Shown here: in pieces, positions 26,470 through 33,439 of the stretch
Layout of the letters: every line of letters begins with the position of its first letter
Numbering within the stretch: position 1 is the first letter of the stretch
DNA from: Methylotenera_A sp040079935
GTDB lineage: Bacteria > Pseudomonadota > Gammaproteobacteria > Burkholderiales > Methylophilaceae
DNA: 64,000 nt
Reading direction: 5' to 3'
NCBI GenBank assembly: GCA_040079935.1
Contig: JBEBJI010000006.1
Span: 1-64,000, forward strand
Program-made: the position numbers and the translations under genes
The notes under the pieces: model-generated
Databases searched by the model: none
What the model was told of the DNA's origin: nothing
The model's input: the letters and a program-made list of their open reading frames with translations, nothing else

Positions 26470-26919
26470 ATGACCAATTCGCAAACTTTAGGCGCAAAAC
26501 CCACTGCGCAACCCAGCAAAGATTTAGAAACTTTCCCCAACCCAGCGCCTACGCGCGATTTTCATATTCACATGGAAATCCCCGAGTTTACTTGCTTGTG
26601 CCCCAAAACTGGCCAGCCAGATTTTGCCACCATTTATTTAGATTACATTCCCGATGCGCTTTGCGTAGAGTTAAAAAGTTTAAAGCTATATATTTGGAGC
26701 TTTCGCGATGAAGGTTGCTTTCACGAAGCAGTCACCAACCAAATTTTGGATGATTTAGTCGCGGCAACAAGCCCTAAATTTATGCGCGTGACAGCCAAGT
26801 TTTTTGTACGCGGCGGCATATTCACCAATGTAGTTGCAGAACACCGCAAAACAGGCTGGCAACCGCAAACACGCGTCGATTTAACACAGTTTGAATCGCA
26901 AAAGAATACGCGCGGCTAA
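26470..26919 (+). CDS. queF: NADPH-dependent 7-cyano-7-deazaguanine reductase
   Basis: QueF reduces preQ0 to preQ1 in queuosine synthesis. The protein has 149 residues, the short single-domain form. The nucleophilic Cys lies in EFTCLCPKTGQPDFATIYLDY. The family ES/ELKSLK motif is seen as VELKSLKLYIWSFRDEGCFHE, followed by FFVRGGIFTNV. It is divergent from smc. A TATAAT at 26432-26437 in the 75-bp gap could be its -10 box. Confidence 0.96.
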   Translation: MTNSQTLGAKPTAQPSKDLETFPNPAPTRDFHIHMEIPEFTCLCPKTGQPDFATIYLDYIPDALCVELKSLKLYIWSFRDEGCFHEAVTNQILDDLVAATSPKFMRVTAKFFVRGGIFTNVVAEHRKTGWQPQTRVDLTQFESQKNTRG

Positions 26920-26924
26920 CGCTT

Positions 26925-26993
26925 GTCATTGCGGGCTAGACCCGCAATCTGAAGGTTGAATTTATTAGATTCTGACTTTCGTCAGAATGACAG
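26925..26993. repeat. Paired-hairpin extragenic repeat after queF
   Basis: GTCATT and AATGAC form terminal inverted repeats. Inside are two hairpins, TTGCGGGCTAGACCCGCAA and TTCTGACTTTCGTCAGAA, separated by about 18 bp. The layout resembles a REP-pair or small MITE and is unrelated to the CGCATGGATATTGGC element. It may also end queF transcription. Confidence 0.7.
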
Positions 26994-27115
26994 AATGAGG
27001 GCTTAATTAAGCTCGCTAGCGCGCAGAATTTAATTGACTTTTGCCCTGCTCGTCATTAATATTGCGCCTTCTCGAATTGTTGCCAATTTAAGAATCTGAA
27101 TTTTAGTAGGTAAAC

Positions 27116-27191
<76 letters not shown>

Positions 27192-27294
27192 ATTTTGGCA
27201 CCAAATTGGCAATGATTTCGTTAGAGAAAATGCAGTAAATGGTGTAAAATACGCCCTGTTTTATGTAGCAAGCAGTATCGGTTTAAATTCCAAG

Positions 27295-27370
27295 GTCCCC
27301 ATCGTCTAGAGGCCTAGGACACCTCCCTTTCACGGAGGCGACCGGGGTTCGAATCCCCGTGGGGACGCCA
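27295..27370 (+). tRNA. tRNA-Glu (anticodon TTC)
   Basis: A 76-nt cloverleaf beginning GTCCCCATCGTCTAGAGGCC. The anticodon stem-loop is CCTCCCTTTCACGGAGG and the T-arm CCGGGGTTCGAATCCCCG. The CCA end is encoded. It lies about 100 bp after tRNA-Ala. Confidence 0.97.
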
Positions 27371-27381
27371 AAAACTAAAAC

Positions 27382-27403
27382 GCCACCGCAAGGTGGCTTT
27401 TTC
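27382..27403 (+). terminator. Intrinsic terminator after tRNA-Glu
   Basis: GCCACC and GGTGGC form a 6-bp GC-rich stem with the stable tetraloop GCAA, followed by TTTTTC. Confidence 0.9.
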
Positions 27404-27662
27404 GTTTTTGTGGCTTCGCCACGAGGTACTTCGAGAAACCTGATGGGTTCGACTAAGCAATCACTGATTGCTTGGACGCGTAGCATAGCGAGGCGGTCTT
27501 GAGCGGCAGCGAAAGATGACAGAATCGCTTAATGCGAGACTGACACAGAACCCCGCAGGTCGCGTGCGAATAAGGGGCTTCAGCACCTATATTCCATGGT
27601 GAAGACACTTGCGGTCTATTCAACTAAGCAATACCAGATTGAGTTTGCTAAACTTGGAAAGG
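27404..27662. other. Non-coding gap downstream of the tRNAs
   Basis: I see no convincing gene here. AAGCAATCACTGATTGCTT near 27450 is a small inverted repeat. The rest, including the stretch AAGGGGCTTCAGCACC near 27570, has no recognisable motif. Such tRNA-flanking stretches often hold decayed integration remnants, but no att-like repeat of the tRNA 3' end was found. Confidence 0.4.
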
Positions 27663-28199
27663 CTAGCCAATATTAGTTAAATCATGATTTATCAGTGTCG
27701 TTTCAATCAAATTTAAACGATACTCAATAAGAACTACTACTTGCCGACCCAGCATTTGAAGCGCGCTACGTTGTTCAAATGTTAAATGTCTTGGGGTAGT
27801 GTCAATTACACACAGTGTACCGAAAGCATATCCATCCTTTGTGATAAGTGGCATGCCAGCATAAAAACGAATTTGGGGTTCGCTGGCAACTAAAGGATTC
27901 TTGCGAAATCGTTCATCATTTAACGCATCAGGTATTTCGAATAGTTTACTTTCTAAAATTGCATGAGTACAAAATGAGTCTTTACGAGGTGTTTCAGAAA
28001 CATTTAGACCGATATTACTTTTAAACCACTGACGGGTATCATCTAAAAGCGTAATAAGCGCAATCGGAGTTTCGCAGATTTGCGAAGCAAGTTTGGTAAA
28101 GTCGTCAAAAACTTCCTCAGACGAAGTGTCTAATAGTCTGGATCGTTTTAAAGCTGCGAGGCGCTGAATCTCGTTTATAGGAACGATAGGTGATTCCAT
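27663..28199 (-). CDS. Stand-alone GAF-domain protein
   Basis: The protein has 178 residues. The N-terminal segment EIQRLAALKRSRLLDTSSEEVFDDFTKLASQICETPIALITLLDD is the standard lead-in of GAF sensor proteins. SFCTHAILES, RFRKNPLVASEPQIRFYAGMPL and GTLCVIDTTPRHLT follow. No output domain (GGDEF, kinase) is attached, since the ORF stops soon after the GAF fold. Family members with output domains use this module for redox or ligand sensing. Here it may act in trans, or the gene may be a truncated derivative. Confidence 0.85.
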   Translation of the reverse strand: MESPIVPINEIQRLAALKRSRLLDTSSEEVFDDFTKLASQICETPIALITLLDDTRQWFKSNIGLNVSETPRKDSFCTHAILESKLFEIPDALNDERFRKNPLVASEPQIRFYAGMPLITKDGYAFGTLCVIDTTPRHLTFEQRSALQMLGRQVVVLIEYRLNLIETTLINHDLTNIG

Positions 28200-28394
28200 A
28201 GTTACCTTATTTGTCTAAAAATTTTAGAACTAGTGAGTCAAAATATGCTTATATATTTAATATGTCAACTATAAAATTACCTGTCGGTATATTAATCATC
28301 GTTTGTTACAAAACTGTATCCAGTTTGTAGAAATTATTCTTTGAATAATAAGCATTTAAAGATGGCTTATGATGCTCAAATTAAGCACTAAGTC

Positions 28395-28480
28395 TAACCG
28401 CGTAAGGCGTAATACGCCGTATGGCTTACTTGCTGATTTCTCATGCGGCGCATTGGGTAAACTAATACGCCCTACAAATT
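28395..28480. repeat. Imperfect inverted repeat around GGCGTAATACGCC
   Basis: GCGTAAGGCGTAATACGCCG at the left and TAATACGCCCTAC at the right enclose about 50 bp. This GTAGGGCGTATTA-type end is reminiscent of small extragenic repeats in many proteobacteria. It lies in a 400-bp gap and is directly followed by a palindromic element copy. Confidence 0.4.
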
Positions 28481-28489
28481 CAAAAAACC

Positions 28490-28527
28490 TGCCCTGCGAG
28501 TCGCATAGATATTGCCTTCCAGAGCAT
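28490..28527 (+). repeat. Dispersed palindromic element, intergenic copy
   Basis: The arms TGCCCTGCGAG and CTTCCAGAGCAT enclose the core CGCATAGATATTGCC, two substitutions from consensus. Confidence 0.75.
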
Positions 28528-28602
28528 CTTTTTTTAGCGCTGGTAAATACTATTATATAATTCCACTCTCTAAAATTACCAAGCCAAAACATTAGGACAA
28601 CC

Positions 28603-28896
28603 ATGATCGCAGCCACTAACATTAATCTAAAAGTTCCATTTAACGAGAAAGACCAAGCTAAATCGCTGGGTGCGCGTTGGAATGCGGAGGCTAAGCTTTG
28701 GTATGTGCCGCAGGGCGTGGATGCGGCGCCTTTTGAAAAGTGGGTGACTTCTGCCACCAATTCAGCGCCAAATATTTCACCTAAGCAAGCTGCCGTTAAA
28801 CCTGCAATGCAAGAAAATACGCCGTTAGGCGATGATATAGACGCCATTAACGCTAGGCTGCGCGATGCTTATGAGTCAAATGAGGATGCGTTTTAG
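28603..28896 (+). CDS. DUF5710-domain protein
   Basis: The protein has 97 residues. The N-terminal half INLKVPFNEKDQAKSLGARWNAEAKLWYVPQGVDAAPFEKW is the complete DUF5710 motif. It is found at the ends of primases, relaxases and plasmid or phage DNA-metabolism proteins and is thought to bind nucleic acid. The C-terminal half is low-complexity and acidic. It is followed 6 bp later by a GIY-YIG-like protein. The ribosome-binding site is AGGAC about 8 bp upstream. Confidence 0.8.
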   Translation: MIAATNINLKVPFNEKDQAKSLGARWNAEAKLWYVPQGVDAAPFEKWVTSATNSAPNISPKQAAVKPAMQENTPLGDDIDAINARLRDAYESNEDAF

Positions 28897-28902
28897 TATT
28901 GC

Positions 28903-29229
28903 ATGGCGCGACGTAAGCATCACAACGTGTATGTGATTGAGCTATCGAAAGATGTACTTTTTGAGGGCAAGTTTAAAAAGTGTAACCCGAATTACATAAG
29001 TGGAAAGCCCTGCGTGTATGTGGGCATGACGGGTTTAGACCCCGATGTGCGTTTTGATAAGCACAAGGCGGGCATTCAATCTAACCGTTACGTAATGCAA
29101 TATGGCCTGCGCCTGCTGCCTGATTTGTATGAAGGTTTTAACCCCATGACGTATGACGAAGCGGTTGCCATGGAAATTGAAATTGGCATTGATTTGCGTA
29201 GCGCGGGCTTTGGCGTTTGGCAAGCATAA
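28903..29229 (+). CDS. Putative GIY-YIG-like nuclease-fold protein
   Basis: The protein has 108 residues. The first strand reads NVYVIELSKDVL and the second PCVYVGMTGLDPDVRFDKHKAG. This matches the two-strand GIY...YIG layout with the Arg and His that follow in the helix. The family is small and I cannot confirm the catalytic Glu, though MTYDEAVAMEIEIGIDLR offers a candidate. It is probably in one transcript with the DUF5710 gene, so a DNA-processing role is inferred. This is moderately supported. Confidence 0.6.
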   Translation: MARRKHHNVYVIELSKDVLFEGKFKKCNPNYISGKPCVYVGMTGLDPDVRFDKHKAGIQSNRYVMQYGLRLLPDLYEGFNPMTYDEAVAMEIEIGIDLRSAGFGVWQA

Positions 29230-29247
29230 GTTTGCAGGCTTAATTAA

Positions 29248-29505
29248 TTACTTTTTTGCTTTTTCTTCGTCTTTTGCTTTTTGTTTTTCTAGTTTTTCGT
29301 TCAATTTGCGTCTTTCTTCGCGCCATTCTGCTAACTGTTCATCTTCCAGCTCCAGCTGAATCGCCAGCGCTTCTAGCTCTGTGATTTTTTCATCCTCTGC
29401 TCTACGTGAGAGCTTATTACGCATGCGGCTGTGCAGGCGCTCTACTTGCTCCTTACTTAGTTTTTTTACTTTTTCCAGGTACTGGTCGTCCGCCTTTTTT
29501 TTCAT
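29248..29505 (-). CDS. Small highly charged coiled-coil protein
   Basis: No family is recognised. The 85 residues are almost entirely charged helix, beginning MKKKADDQYLEKVKKLSKEQ and ending with a Lys/Glu-rich tail. Heptad spacing of Leu suggests a coiled coil. It is encoded opposite the DUF5710/GIY-YIG pair and divergent from the ParA-like gene, with about 200 bp between. Confidence 0.6.
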   Translation of the reverse strand: MKKKADDQYLEKVKKLSKEQVERLHSRMRNKLSRRAEDEKITELEALAIQLELEDEQLAEWREERRKLNEKLEKQKAKDEEKAKK

Positions 29506-29703
29506 TTTCCATATCCCCTCAACTTTTTTATAGGTAAAAATTTACAGCGAAAAATTATTGCAAGTATAGGCGATAGAAAGTTTATTTGTGTGACAGTTTT
29601 GTGACAAAGAACTAGTTGTTAATTACTTGAATTAAATCATAATTAACGTATGATTAAACGGTTTATACGGTTTTAATTTAAGTTTTATATTTTGGGGCAA
29701 AGC

Positions 29704-30309
29704 ATGAAAAATATTTTAATCGCCAACCCAAAAGGCGGTAGCGGAAAAAGCACGCTGGCGACTAACTTGGCTGGCTATTTTGCCATGCGCGGCAAACAGG
29801 TATTGCTGGAAGATTTAGACCGTCAGCAATCGTCAGCCAATTGGCTGGAGCGCCGCCCCGCCGATGCGCCGCAAATTTATTCCAACAGTAAAAAAGCGGA
29901 AAAGTTAGATTGGGTTATTACCGATTCACCCGCTGGCTTGCGCGATGACAAGCTGACCGATGCAGTGAAAGCCGCCGATTGCGTGATTGTGCCAATTCAG
30001 CCTTCTGCGTTTGATATTGGCGCCACCAGCGATTTTTTGCAGGTACTGGCGGCAGAAAAAAGCATACGCAAAAATAAGACTTTTGTGGCGCTGGTTGGCA
30101 TGCGGGTTAGTATGCGCACGAATTCTGCAGTAAAACTGGCAGAATTTATGCAACAGGCTGATTTACCTGTGTTGGCTTATCTGCGTAACACGCAAGTGTA
30201 TGTAACTGCCGCTGAGCAAGGCCTGAGCCTATTTGATATGCGCCCTTCGCTGGTGGAACAAGAGATTGCACAGTGGAAGCGCCTGCTGCAATGGGTTGCA
30301 AAAATTTAA
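29704..30309 (+). CDS. Orphan ParA-family partition ATPase
   Basis: The protein has 201 residues from the ATG at 29704 (MKNILIANPKGGSGKSTLA). The deviant Walker A KGGSGKST is at residues 10-17. LLEDLDRQQSSANWLERRP follows, then VITDSPAG as Walker B, and PIQPSAFDIGATSDFLQVL. It matches the short plasmid/phage-type ParA (ParA family partition ATPase) more than chromosomal Soj. No parB lies beside it. A TTG at 29692 is a poorer start. Together with the two preceding genes it marks an accessory stretch of probable mobile origin. Confidence 0.88.
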   Translation: MKNILIANPKGGSGKSTLATNLAGYFAMRGKQVLLEDLDRQQSSANWLERRPADAPQIYSNSKKAEKLDWVITDSPAGLRDDKLTDAVKAADCVIVPIQPSAFDIGATSDFLQVLAAEKSIRKNKTFVALVGMRVSMRTNSAVKLAEFMQQADLPVLAYLRNTQVYVTAAEQGLSLFDMRPSLVEQEIAQWKRLLQWVAKI

Positions 30310-30345
30310 CGCGAATTTAAATTTAGATTTAATCTTAAAAACTCC

Positions 30346-30382
30346 TGCCCTGTAGCCCGCATGGAGATTGCCTCTCAGGGCA
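30346..30382 (+). repeat. Dispersed palindromic element, intergenic copy after the parA-like gene
   Basis: TGCCCTGTAGCC and CCTCTCAGGGCA are the arms. The core reads CGCATGGAGATTGCC. Confidence 0.75.
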
Positions 30383-30430
30383 TTATTCCAGCTTCTTAAA
30401 GTCATTAAAATCAATATAAATCGGTGCATT

Positions 30431-30458
30431 TGCACCTAATCTGTGCGCGCTTTGTGCA
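30431..30458 (+). promoter_or_regulatory. NtrC-like binding sites upstream of the CZB operon
   Basis: TGCACCTAATCTGTGCG (30431-30447) closely fits the enteric NtrC site TGCACC-N5-GGTGCN as I recall it. A weaker overlapping match, TGTGCGCGCTTTGTGCA, ends at 30458. GGTGCATTTGCACC (30423-30436) is a further perfect inverted repeat. The sites lie about 80-130 bp before a sigma-54 promoter, the usual enhancer distance. Confidence 0.55.
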
Positions 30459-30535
30459 GTTTATTCACTTTGTAAAAATGGTAAATAATCAATTTTATTA
30501 TTTAAATTCAATTGGTTATCTATCTAATCTATCTT

Positions 30536-30551
30536 TGGCACAGCCTTTGCT
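30536..30551 (+). promoter_or_regulatory. Sigma-54 promoter before the small ORF and CZB gene
   Basis: TGGCAC-AGCCT-TTGCT is a full match to the -24/-12 consensus. The predicted start is near 30562, about 28 bp before the ATG at 30590. It shares 14 of 16 bases with the nasT promoter at 32643. Confidence 0.85.
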
Positions 30552-30589
30552 AAGCTAATTATGATTCGCTTGAATTGATGGGATGCGAT

Positions 30590-30757
30590 ATGGCAATTTA
30601 CCAAGTACTAGATGAAAACAATTACTTTTTGAAACAGTTTCAGGAACATGAAGCGGCAATAAAATGTTCTGAAATATTAACTGAGCTTTTTCCTAATCAC
30701 CAATATCATATTGAAGAGCTGGTTTGGGATGAGCCTAAATATGCAGAACAGAGCTGA
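30590..30757 (+). CDS. Small hypothetical protein, first gene of the sigma-54 transcript
   Basis: No family is recognised. The product has 55 residues from the ATG at 30590 (MAIYQVLDENNYFLKQFQEH) and is mainly helical and acidic. It was chosen over the ATG at 30578 because GGGA lies 7-10 bp before 30590. It ends 21 bp before the CZB gene and is the first ORF after a consensus sigma-54 promoter, so nitrogen-linked expression is expected. Confidence 0.65.
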   Translation: MAIYQVLDENNYFLKQFQEHEAAIKCSEILTELFPNHQYHIEELVWDEPKYAEQS

Positions 30758-30778
30758 ACGAAAAAAATAAGGAACAAA

Positions 30779-31204
30779 TTGATGTTATTGAATATGTTTG
30801 CAAGTAAATTTATCGAAGATGCAGAAGCTAAGCCAGAAGCCGCACCTGCGCTAGACCTTAAGCATGCGCTGGAGATTCACCATGTGTTGAATGACAAGCT
30901 GCAGAAAGTACTGGAAGGTAATAAAGATGTTAATTTGGATGTGGCTTTGGTATCGCAAGATCACTTATGCACGATAGGCAAATGGCTTTATGGTGAAGGT
31001 AAAAGTTTATATGCACATTTGCCTGAATATGAATCTATGCGCAAAGTGCATGCAGAGTTGCATTCATGTGCTGGCGAGGTGCTGGCGGAACACCAAATTG
31101 GTAATATAGATTATGCGGAAGTGTTGTTTAAAACCAAATTCCGCACAGTTTCTAACAAGAACAAAATGGAATTTACACGTTTATTTAGAGCCGCCAACCG
31201 CTAA
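30779..31204 (+). CDS. Stand-alone CZB (chemoreceptor zinc-binding) domain protein
   Basis: The protein has 141 residues. The CZB motif is clear: a His in ALEIHHVLNDKL, the Cys in SQDHLCTIGKWLYGEG near residue 64, and the His pair in MRKVHAELHSC. CZB domains usually end chemoreceptors and diguanylate cyclases and bind zinc through His3Cys. Here no other domain is attached. It follows a sigma-54 promoter and NtrC-like sites with its small upstream partner. Its stop abuts the convergent SemiSWEET gene. A second ATG lies 12 bp in. Confidence 0.88.
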   Translation: MMLLNMFASKFIEDAEAKPEAAPALDLKHALEIHHVLNDKLQKVLEGNKDVNLDVALVSQDHLCTIGKWLYGEGKSLYAHLPEYESMRKVHAELHSCAGEVLAEHQIGNIDYAEVLFKTKFRTVSNKNKMEFTRLFRAANR

Positions 31205-31453
31205 TTAACGATGCTTTAATTTTAGATAAAGCACGGCGCAAGAAAGCACAAAAGTTACCACGTTTGCCAGAATAATCGGCCAACTCATAATCATAAAGCC
31301 ATAGACAATCCAACCCGCTACACCCAAGCTGAATATGCCGTACATGGGCAGTGAGACGCCTGATAAATCGCGGGTTTTCCACGAATGATAGGCTTGCGGC
31401 ACAAATGCAAACGTGGTTAAAAATGCTGAAAAAAAGCCTATCGTTTCTGTCAT
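31205..31453 (-). CDS. SemiSWEET / MtN3-type transporter
   Basis: The protein has 82 residues and three transmembrane helices, the bacterial half-transporter form. The PQ-loop motif lies in FVPQAYHSWKTRDLSGVSLPMY, followed by GWIVYGFMIMSWPIILANVV. SemiSWEETs dimerise to move sugars. No sugar operon is nearby. The stop is back-to-back with the stop of the CZB gene. Confidence 0.9.
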   Translation of the reverse strand: MTETIGFFSAFLTTFAFVPQAYHSWKTRDLSGVSLPMYGIFSLGVAGWIVYGFMIMSWPIILANVVTFVLSCAVLYLKLKHR

Positions 31454-31489
31454 GCCTAATATCCTAATGAATGTATCCTAAAGACGCCA

Positions 31490-32296
31490 TTAATGATGAA
31501 AAGTAATCCAATCGGTGTGTATCTTATCCCAATCTTGCAAGCTTAAACCAAGCGTAGTAAATAGTTCTCGAATCTGTTGCGATTCCCATTTCAGTACATC
31601 TTCCAAAATCGGCACTAACACGCTAACTGCGTTATCACTCAGCACGGTTCTATTGGCAATGCGGCCGATAGATTTGGTCTCTGAAACAGCAATAGTATGG
31701 CCGTCGCGGCTGTTCAAATCGTGCATGACATAAAGGTCTGAGCTGCCATCACCAATATAAATGACGCGATCGGAGCTCATTTGCAGTTTAAGTTCTAGCT
31801 CTTGCAGCACCGCCACCTTGCCGCTGCCTGCTGGCACGTGCAGCACGGCGCAAATCTCGCCTGTATTGGCATCAAATTCGAACTCAGAACCAAAGATATT
31901 TTCAGGGGGAAAAATGCCTTCTAACGCCGAGCGCACTACTTCGCGCGGACCTGCAGAAATCACGAAAAACTGAAAGTGATAGCCATCTAAACCTGCTTTT
32001 AAAATCTCTGCGAGTAATTTCACATTGTCTTTAAGGCGAACGCGCTTGCCAGTTTCTATTAAGTGCTCAAGCCGAACGCCCCGAAACGCAGGGTCGTGCC
32101 TTAGCAAATAAGCCAACTCTGCGCCCTGCTTAACAAAGTTAGAGCGCGCAAGACCAGCGACTTTGTCTTCAAAATCGGCAATGCCCATCATCTCTGCCAA
32201 TACTGCGCCTGAATCGTTGAAGCTTAAAGTCTGATCAAAGTCGCTGGCAACCAAGTAATCAATGGTGGTTTCATGTTTGGCCATATTCAGCTTCAT
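31490..32296 (-). CDS. HAD-superfamily phosphatase (phosphoserine-phosphatase-like)
   Basis: The protein has about 268 residues. The HAD nucleophile motif is LVASDFDQTLSFNDSG, with motif II in FFVISAGPREVV and motif IV in VIYIGDGSSDLYVMHDL. A helical cap around residues 40-100 is typical of the type I HAD-IB group that includes phosphoserine and phosphoethanolamine phosphatases. The substrate is not predictable from sequence alone. The start is uncertain: ATGs at 32296 and 32284 and a TTG at 32314 are all in frame. Confidence 0.8.
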   Translation of the reverse strand: MKLNMAKHETTIDYLVASDFDQTLSFNDSGAVLAEMMGIADFEDKVAGLARSNFVKQGAELAYLLRHDPAFRGVRLEHLIETGKRVRLKDNVKLLAEILKAGLDGYHFQFFVISAGPREVVRSALEGIFPPENIFGSEFEFDANTGEICAVLHVPAGSGKVAVLQELELKLQMSSDRVIYIGDGSSDLYVMHDLNSRDGHTIAVSETKSIGRIANRTVLSDNAVSVLVPILEDVLKWESQQIRELFTTLGLSLQDWDKIHTDWITFHH

Positions 32297-32491
32297 GTCT
32301 TTTATGCCTGTCAAATGAAATGAATTTACTCACTTTAAAAATACTTAAGAACATATCAGCACAAGTTGTGCCAACCTTAATTTTAAAAATTAAATAGCCA
32401 CAAACCCTTTTTAAATAAAGGCTTTCAGCTTAGTTTAACGTTTAAATTTTACTGTTGTGTGACAAAAAATTACGCATACTTGATGTGCATG

Positions 32492-32556
32492 GGCAGTAAA
32501 ACGGTGCATTGGCTAAAGTGACTACTAATTTAGTGCGTCCGCACTTATTTTGTGCA
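32492..32556 (+). promoter_or_regulatory. Two NtrC-like enhancer sites upstream of nasT
   Basis: GGCAGTAAAACGGTGCA (32492-32508) and CGCACTTATTTTGTGCA (32540-32556) match the 17-bp NtrC dyad as I recall it at about 12 and 13 positions. They lie roughly 90-150 bp before the sigma-54 promoter, the usual position for NtrC enhancers. Confidence 0.55.
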
Positions 32557-32642
32557 GACGCGTCTTGTTTATTTAAGTGCTGGCGTAATTAAATTGTTAA
32601 TATTTAATTATAAATCAATTGCTTAGTATGAAATTTTATACA

Positions 32643-32658
32643 TGGCACAGCGCTTGCT
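32643..32658 (+). promoter_or_regulatory. Sigma-54 promoter for nasT
   Basis: TGGCAC-AGCGC-TTGCT is a full -24/-12 match. With the C of TTGC at -12, transcription would start at about 32669-32670, which is the A of the nasT ATG. The transcript would then be leaderless. Confidence 0.85.
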
Positions 32659-32669
32659 AAGGCTATCCT

Positions 32670-33248
32670 ATGCTTAAAGTGATGATTGTCGATAATGATA
32701 TAAAACGTAGCAAACCCTTAAAGCAATCGTTAATTGACAATGGGTTTGATGTAGTGGCACATGTTGAGAATGACATCCACTTACAAGCCAAGTGTTGCGA
32801 GATTCAACCAGATGTGGTGATTATTGATACCGAATCGCCGAGCCGTGACACGCTAGAGAATATTTGTGTAATGAGTATGCATGACCCACGCCCAATTGTG
32901 ATGTTTACGCATGATGGCGATAAAGAAAAAATTAAGTCTGCTACGCAAGCGGGAGTAAGCGCTTATGTGGTGGGGACGATTCCGAATGAAAGGTTAACAC
33001 CAGTGATTGATGCAGCAATAGCGAGGTTTGAAGAATTTAAACATTTACGCAACGAGTTGGCTTTAACTAAAAATAAATTGGATGAACGCAAAGTGGTTGA
33101 GCGCGCGAAGGGTTTGCTGATGAAACAACGTGGCTTAGATGAAGATGCGGCTTATGAGATGTTGCGTAATATGGCGATGAAAAGGAATATGAAGTTGGCG
33201 GACTTATCGAGCCAGTTAATGGATGCAGCGAAATTGTTGATAATTTAA
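32670..33248 (+). CDS. nasT: ANTAR-domain antitermination regulator, NasT type
   Basis: NasT-type proteins bind leader RNA of nitrate-assimilation operons and prevent termination. The protein has 192 residues. An N-terminal pseudo-receiver (MLKVMIVDNDIKRSK; acceptor-like Asp in DVVIIDTESPSRDTLE) is followed by a helical linker. The C-terminal ANTAR domain reads VVERAKGLLMKQRGLDEDAA then YEMLRNMAMKRNMKLADLSS. It starts at the predicted transcription start of a sigma-54 promoter. A two-hairpin ANTAR target lies directly downstream, before nrtA. No nasS (the cytoplasmic nitrate-sensing partner) is seen next to it. Confidence 0.93.
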   Translation: MLKVMIVDNDIKRSKPLKQSLIDNGFDVVAHVENDIHLQAKCCEIQPDVVIIDTESPSRDTLENICVMSMHDPRPIVMFTHDGDKEKIKSATQAGVSAYVVGTIPNERLTPVIDAAIARFEEFKHLRNELALTKNKLDERKVVERAKGLLMKQRGLDEDAAYEMLRNMAMKRNMKLADLSSQLMDAAKLLII

Positions 33249-33260
33249 AAGATTTAGAAT

Positions 33261-33400
33261 GCTAGCTTGCGTCCAATGGCGGATGTAATCCTAGCGAGCA
33301 AATGTTAGAACAAGCGCATCAACGTTGATGCGCCGTAAGTAAATAAGACAAAGGCGTCTTAATTGTAGGGATATTTCCTTACTTTTAAGGCGCTTTTTTT
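33261..33400 (+). promoter_or_regulatory. ANTAR-responsive antitermination leader before nrtA
   Basis: P1 has the stem TTGCGTCC/GGATGTAA (33267-33274 with 33281-33288) and hexaloop AATGGC, extended by GCTAG/CTAGC. P2 has the stem GCGCATC/GATGCGC (33314-33320 with 33327-33333) and hexaloop AACGTT. Both loops have A at position 1 and G at position 4, the known recognition rule for ANTAR proteins. A terminator follows: AGGCGTCTTAA pairs with TTAAGGCGCTT (33352-33362 with 33385-33395), then a run of T. NasT bound to P1 and P2 would let transcription enter nrtA. Confidence 0.88.
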
Positions 33401-33439
33401 ATGGGTAGCTTTTTAGTGTATTTTTAATAGGAGTTAAGA

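Noticed and set aside
27195..27212. TGGCACCAAATTGGCA after tRNA-Ala as a sigma-54 promoter
   Set aside because: The -12 element is TTGG rather than TTGC, with wrong spacing, and the site lies between two tRNAs.
27283..27486. 67-residue reading frame on the minus strand with GVPTGIRTPVASVKGRCPRPLDDGD
   Set aside because: It is the well-known false translation across the tRNA-Glu gene and its terminator.
28356..28847. 163-residue minus-strand frame over the DUF5710 gene
   Set aside because: It lies opposite a gene with a recognisable domain and crosses repeats; no family features are seen.
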